A DNA stretch of 37,507 nucleotides. It comes from DASXZH01 sp036502005. Its GTDB lineage: Bacteria > Armatimonadota > Fimbriimonadia > Fimbriimonadales > Fimbriimonadaceae. This document shows, in pieces, positions 34,176 through 37,507 of this stretch. A program made the translations under genes and the position numbers. Numbering within the stretch: position 1 is the first letter of the stretch; the number at the start of each line of letters is the position of its first letter. The notes under the pieces are model-generated. The model was not told where the DNA came from. It did no database searches and saw only the letters and a program-made list of their open reading frames with translations. Location of the stretch: assembly GCA_036502005.1 (NCBI GenBank), contig DASXZH010000061.1, forward strand, positions 1 to 37,507. Reading direction: 5' to 3'.

Positions 34176-34639
34176 AGTTCAACGCTATTAAGTGGGTCGA
34201 CAGGGGCCCGGATATAGATAAAAATATCGTGGCTCAAGTTGAACAAAGAATTGGCATCAGATTTCCGGGCGCGTTAGTCTGGTTTTGGACGGAAGTTGCC
34301 AATGGCGGGCATCCTACACCCCCTCCGGAGATACCGCTTTACGGGATTGAAGGGCATGATTTAGTGGACATTGATGGTATTTATGGAATAGCCTCGTTGC
34401 CCGGCTATGACTTAGCTGATGCCTTGAAGATTCCCGGAATTACTCGGTTGCTGCCCAGGTTGCTTCCAATAGGGTTCGATCCTGGCGGGGGCCGCTTATT
34501 CATTGTTTGTGATGAGCCAGATTATGGTCAAATTCGATATATGCTCCTGGACGATATTTGGGATGAGAGCCAAGTTCCTGAAGGGTATTTTGTTGCTAAT
34601 AATATGCAGGAGTTTGCTGAATTCTTCGGAGTCCATTAG
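34172..34639 (+). CDS. SUKH (SMI1/KNR4) family immunity protein
   Basis: 155 residues from the GTG at 34172, which overlaps the toxin stop by GTGA. A GGGGGA ribosome-binding site lies just upstream at 34165-34170. An earlier GTG (34163) would overlap more. The SUKH pattern is clear: VEQRIGIRFPGALVWFWTEVANGGHP, then LLPIGFDPGGGRLFIVCD and a C-terminal FAEFFG. SUKH proteins are common immunity proteins for nuclease toxins, including WHH types. It should bind and block the nuclease tip of the Rhs protein. Coupling ensures immunity is made with the toxin. Confidence 0.9.
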   Translation: MKFNAIKWVDRGPDIDKNIVAQVEQRIGIRFPGALVWFWTEVANGGHPTPPPEIPLYGIEGHDLVDIDGIYGIASLPGYDLADALKIPGITRLLPRLLPIGFDPGGGRLFIVCDEPDYGQIRYMLLDDIWDESQVPEGYFVANNMQEFAEFFGVH

Positions 34640-34660
34640 CGGGAACCTGTGGTGATACCT

Positions 34661-34829
34661 ATGGAGGTTAGAAATAGCAGCGCCGGTGTGGAGTAGGCAA
34701 GAGCCGCCAGTTACCGATGAAATGGTTAAAGTGGCACAGGAACCAGATGGGTTTAATCTTCCCGAAGGGTTTATCTGGCTTTGCGAAACGTTACGAATGG
34801 CGGCTACTTAACGATTGAGTCAGCTTTTC
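34661..34829 (+). pseudogene. Decayed second SUKH-like immunity fragment
   Basis: From GTG 34686 one frame reads VWSRQEPPVTDEMVKVAQ, then PDGFNLPEGFIWLCE. The -1 frame then gives VTNGGYLTIES at 34790-34822. Joined, this is an N-terminal SUKH profile (W, acidic helix, LPEGF, NGGYL) broken by a frameshift near 34788. The upstream ATG at 34661 is in yet another frame. The rest of the domain is missing: homology stops at the hairpin at 34830. It is probably the relic of a former immunity gene. Confidence 0.5.
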
Positions 34830-34863
34830 TGACCTGACCCTCAAAAAGGAAGGGGTCAGGTCA
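34830..34863. repeat. TGACCTGACCC hairpin repeat
   Basis: Perfect 11-bp inverted repeat: TGACCTGACCC (34830-34840) and GGGTCAGGTCA (34853-34863), with a 12-nt loop. No T-run follows. Similar GGGGTCAGGT motifs accompany REP-associated tyrosine transposases (Y1_Tnp) in many genomes; none is in this window. Confidence 0.65.
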
Positions 34864-34898
34864 CTAGACGCCCTTTCCACGGCCACCTTTGGGGAGCC

Positions 34899-36026
34899 TT
34901 GGCACCTAATTCAACTCCGGCGGATCTAGCGAGGTTAGCTCACCCGACCCATTTTGCGGGCCCTTATTTGCCGAACAATCTCCGTGTTGCAAGATCGACC
35001 GTTAGCGGTGATGCAAGCTACTCTTACCTTTACGATGGATCGGCTTTGATCGGGACCGCGTATTTCTCCATCGGATTCGATACGCCCTCACAATCGGGAC
35101 TTTATCTTTGGGGACCGACCGGAGTGGCCATGTGTTATGACTCAGGGGGCTCTGTTGCCTTTCTGTATGACCCTGCCGGCAACAGGGTCTGCGCTTCCAA
35201 CGCAAATACAACCAGCGGCTGCATGCAGTTTTGGGATGCGTATGGCGATGTTTACGACTTCGACGGGGATTATCCGTATTTGGACACCGGCGCTGATAAC
35301 CAGTTTATTCTGGACCAGATCTGCTACAAGGGCCAGGAGGGTTCCGTTTACGATTGGGATGCCGGCATGCTTTATTGCCAAAACCGATACTACATTGGGA
35401 ATGGCCGCTGGCTAACCCGCGACCCGACTGGCCTTGATGGCGGGCTCAACGTTTACGAGTTTTGCGGTAACAACCCGCTGGTGTTTAGTGATCCGGCGGG
35501 GACGGACCTGCACATCGCTGGGCTGACATCCGGTGCAGCAACGTGGGCATTTCTGTGGCACGGTCCAGCGAATCTAAACAGTCCCTCGCACAGGGATGCC
35601 ATGAGAGCTCTCATAAGGACGGAAGAGGAAAGGGCTCTTTTCTTCGGCCATGGCACCGTGGGTAGCTTCCCGCTTGGGGACAAGGATGATAGTTCAATAA
35701 TTGCCGACGATCTAATCTTTTGTGCGAAAATGCGAAAAGCTTTCGGCTTACCTAAACTTAAACTCCTCGAATTCGATGCTTGCATGGTGATGGCAGACCA
35801 TGATTTTGTGAATGCCGCACTAGATGTCGCTGACGAGGTCAAAGGATATAAGGGATGGACAGTGAACCCGGAGTTTCCTCACTCTCCGGGAATATTATGG
35901 TCATTCAAACACAAACTAACGCCGGGCGTGAGGGAACCGGACAGCGACGATAACTACGTGTGGGGCCACAAGCCCGGCAATAACGATAAGAAGTATAAAA
36001 AGAAACACAGGAAAGGAATTGAGTGA
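34899..36026 (+). CDS. Displaced Rhs C-terminal cassette with caspase-like (clan CD) peptidase tip
   Basis: 375 codons from a TTG, but the first 21 are not Rhs-like and no promoter or ribosome-binding site is seen. Rhs homology begins at 34963 (YLPNNLR), so this is a headless core cassette rather than a normal gene. From there to 35477 it aligns without gaps with 33022-33536 of the main rhs gene. The tip (about residue 205 to 375) is unrelated to WHH. It has FFGHG (His251) and LLEFDACMVMAD (Cys295), 44 residues apart, then a PEFPHSPGILWSF stretch. This is the His-Gly...Asp-Ala-Cys layout of clan CD peptidases, closest by eye to clostripain (C11). A protease toxin is likely but inferred. It may be silent storage for recombination into the full-length gene. 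Confidence 0.72.
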   Translation: MAPNSTPADLARLAHPTHFAGPYLPNNLRVARSTVSGDASYSYLYDGSALIGTAYFSIGFDTPSQSGLYLWGPTGVAMCYDSGGSVAFLYDPAGNRVCASNANTTSGCMQFWDAYGDVYDFDGDYPYLDTGADNQFILDQICYKGQEGSVYDWDAGMLYCQNRYYIGNGRWLTRDPTGLDGGLNVYEFCGNNPLVFSDPAGTDLHIAGLTSGAATWAFLWHGPANLNSPSHRDAMRALIRTEEERALFFGHGTVGSFPLGDKDDSSIIADDLIFCAKMRKAFGLPKLKLLEFDACMVMADHDFVNAALDVADEVKGYKGWTVNPEFPHSPGILWSFKHKLTPGVREPDSDDNYVWGHKPGNNDKKYKKKHRKGIE

Positions 36027-36352
36027 AGGCGATAACTAAGTTAAGGCGATCATTCTTAATAGTTGTATTCCTGGTATTACTTGCTTCTGCCTATTGGTGG
36101 TTCACTTCCGGTCTTGTGGTTGACAGCCCCGGAACTCTGGCAGTTTTATTTATCACTAAACAGTTTAGGCAGAAAAACGGACGGTGGCCCGCATCAGCGA
36201 AAGAGCTTGACCCCCTGATTGATCAAAGGGCCCGTCAGGACGTGCAGTATTTTGAGTTAACTTATTCCTTCACAACAACGTCAGACGGAAGCTGCATTGT
36301 CCACTTTAGGGCGGGGGGAAACGAGACCTTCGATAAAAAGCTGAAACCCTGA
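36023..36352 (+). CDS. Membrane-anchored candidate immunity protein
   Basis: 109 residues from a GTG that overlaps the cassette stop (GTGA), with AAGGA at 36013-36017 as ribosome-binding site. A basic start is followed by one membrane helix (about 9-28), then an approximately 80-residue soluble domain with FRQKNGRWPASAKELD and a beta-rich end. No known immunity family is recognised. The overlap mirrors the WHH/SUKH pair upstream. Placing the soluble part outside the membrane would suggest a toxin that acts at the cell surface or in the periplasm. Confidence 0.65.
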   Translation: MKAITKLRRSFLIVVFLVLLASAYWWFTSGLVVDSPGTLAVLFITKQFRQKNGRWPASAKELDPLIDQRARQDVQYFELTYSFTTTSDGSCIVHFRAGGNETFDKKLKP

Positions 36353-36483
36353 TTAGGCCCGCACTCCGTTCAAAAAGCTGGACCATAAAACGATTGTCGG
36401 GGAGCTCACGTTTGGCATCAAAAGGTGTGATGTTCTAATAGTGACACTCAAACCACGACTCTAAACTGATTGACGCGCTCTAG
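36353..36483. other. Intergenic remnant between rhs cassettes
   Basis: 131 bp with no gene that I can recognise. It probably contains decayed parts of a former immunity gene or tip, but no homology is visible. Confidence 0.35.
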
Positions 36484-37080
36484 CGCTTTGCCGACGGCGG
36501 CGAAGGCCGCCACCTGCGCGAATTAGACAGTGGGGTGAACAACGAACCCACTTGGGATCCGCGTGGGAACATCCAGCAAATCGGTACCGGCGGTGCCAGT
36601 AGCGCTACTTACACATACACTTCCGATGGCTGGCGGACTGCAAAAACATCCTCCGCAGGGGCTACAACCTACCTTTACGATGGCGATATGCTTCTGGCCG
36701 AGTGCGACAGCACTGGCAACACGATCCAGAACGCCTACATCTGGGGCGCGACGGGGCTTAACACCCGCGTTTCCAATCCTCAAAGCGCTCCTTCGGTTCT
36801 AGGTTACGCATTCGACCCAAGCGGGAATGTGGTCAACCGTGTTCAATGTGACTCGAGCAGCCCGGTTCTGACGTCTGAGCTGTTCCAAGCTTTCGGCGAA
36901 CGAATTGCGGCCGAAGGTGATACCACCGAACCAATCGCTTACAAGGGCCAATCCGGCTGCTATACGGATACCGAGATTTCCGCTCCAATGACAGACAAGC
37001 AAGTAGCTGAGGCGATAGAGCAAGTTTTTGCCAGCTACCTGGACACCATTGGATTTACCTCAAATATCGAGAACCATTAA
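36484..37080 (+). pseudogene. Truncated third Rhs fragment
   Basis: Open from 36484 to the stop at 37080. It reads as YD/Rhs repeats (EPTWDPRGNIQQIG, YTYTSDGWRTAKTSS, GATTYLYDGDMLLAEC) and reaches the start of the core motif (YKGQSGCYTDTE). The expected LL..RYYDP..GRFLSRDP core is missing. Instead 34 residues follow (SAPMTDKQVAEAIEQVFASY...), of unrelated style. It has no signal peptide and no clear start codon. It comes from a different rhs paralogue than the one upstream, since the words differ. The C-terminal tail could be the end of a deleted tip or immunity gene. Confidence 0.65.
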
Positions 37081-37125
37081 CCACCTCGTCAATCGTCTAC
37101 TTCTTTGTGAAAGGTTCCGGGGAGA

Positions 37126-37176
37126 AAGTCGAATGTCGAAGGTCGAATGCCGGATCCCGAAGTCGAAAGCCGGAAC
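37126..37176. repeat. GTCGAA/TCGAATG word array
   Basis: Words GTCGAATGTCGAAGGTCGAA and GAAGTCGAAAGCCGG in one orientation. Same simple-word family as 17312-17364 and 17584-17668, here just after the Rhs fragment. Confidence 0.6.
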
Positions 37177-37268
37177 AAGAGTTTTAAACAATCCATGCGA
37201 TTTGAACTTACGGCCAATGCCACAATTGACAGAATGGGCTCAAAATGCCTCCTTTCTGGCAACAATAT

Positions 37269-37360
37269 GGCATGCCACAATGGGCCACAATGGGCCACAA
37301 TATGCCAGAAGCAGGTTCAAGGGCCGGGATTGTGGCCCAATCTGGCACAAGTTGGCACAA
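37269..37360. repeat. TGGGCCACAA decamer repeats
   Basis: TGGGCCACAA occurs in tandem at 37281-37290 and 37291-37300. The near-copy CATGCCACAA precedes it and the looser copies TGGCACAAGT and TGGCACAAGG follow. TGGGCCACAAT (37291-37301) is a perfect inverse of ATTGTGGCCCA (37329-37339). It lies just upstream of a new gene. Confidence 0.6.
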
Positions 37361-37456
37361 GGAGAGGGTTGTGTCCCAAACCTGGTGGAAATCTGATAGA
37401 CGGTGTGCGTCCTGATTCTTGTTAACAGAAGACCGTTAGGTCAAGGATCACACACC

Positions 37457-37507
37457 ATGAAGAAGTCTACATCTACGTTGTTGTTTAAGTCGTTGGAAGA
37501 GGTTGTT
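37457..37507 (+). CDS. Partial gene at the window edge
   Basis: The first 17 codons of a gene that continues past the window. AAGGA at 37443-37447 lies about 9 nt before the ATG at 37457. The encoded start (MKKSTSTLLFKSLEEVV) is basic, then hydrophilic. Too short to assign a family. Confidence 0.45.
   Translation, partial: MKKSTSTLLFKSLEEVV

Noticed and set aside
1..37507. CRISPR array, prophage or integron
   Set aside because: No regularly spaced identical repeats with unique spacers, no phage structural genes and no integrase were seen. The word arrays are contiguous and degenerate.

Overview
This is bacterial chromosomal DNA of moderate GC, with short intergenic gaps, many 4-nt ATGA/GTGA gene overlaps and simple-word repeat arrays between genes. 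No ribosomal RNA or other decisive marker is present. The mix of secreted S9 and M14 peptidases, SelB, ATP-type PEP carboxykinase, flagellar anti-sigma factor, sugar ABC transporter and large HAF/Rhs surface proteins would fit an Armatimonadota (Fimbriimonadia-like) bacterium. Acidobacteriota or Planctomycetota-like groups cannot be excluded. The phylum is my inference.

1-16.5 kb is mainly housekeeping and catabolism: a secreted prolyl-oligopeptidase-family peptidase; a DUF433/DUF5615 toxin-antitoxin pair; an MFS transporter; a TPR gene carrying a frameshift; pckA; a pterin dehydratase; a large M14 carboxypeptidase; an internally duplicated membrane protein; a glycosylasparaginase; selB; and an unrecognised exported protein.

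16.5-18.8 kb is regulatory. A flgM-like gene on the minus strand is preceded, in transcription order, by a FliA-like promoter, a well-matched c-di-GMP-I (GEMM) riboswitch and a small hairpin that masks its Shine-Dalgarno sequence. An intrinsic terminator follows it. Upstream lies a 205-bp MITE-like element with 22-bp terminal inverted repeats, set in simple-word repeats. A zinc-ribbon membrane protein and a HigBA toxin-antitoxin pair follow.

18.8-26.3 kb is a ribose/galactose-type ABC importer on the minus strand. Its permease gene is separated from the binding-protein and ATPase genes by a large HAF/Ig-like exported protein and an esterase. A tRNA-Cys(GCA) gene lies 18 nt upstream of the permease. 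A sulfotransferase-like gene and a convergent DCC-family gene follow.

28.2-37.5 kb is a polymorphic-toxin (Rhs) locus. A 1920-residue exported FnIII-Rhs protein ends in a WHH-type HNH nuclease and overlaps a SUKH (SMI1/KNR4) immunity gene by GTGA. Downstream come a decayed second SUKH-like fragment, a displaced Rhs core cassette with a different tip that looks like a caspase-fold (clan CD) peptidase, a GTGA-overlapping membrane-anchored candidate immunity gene, and a third, truncated Rhs fragment. The two Rhs cores share blocks that are identical at the DNA level within a background of mostly synonymous differences, as expected if tips are exchanged by recombination. The window ends in decamer repeats and the start of another gene.
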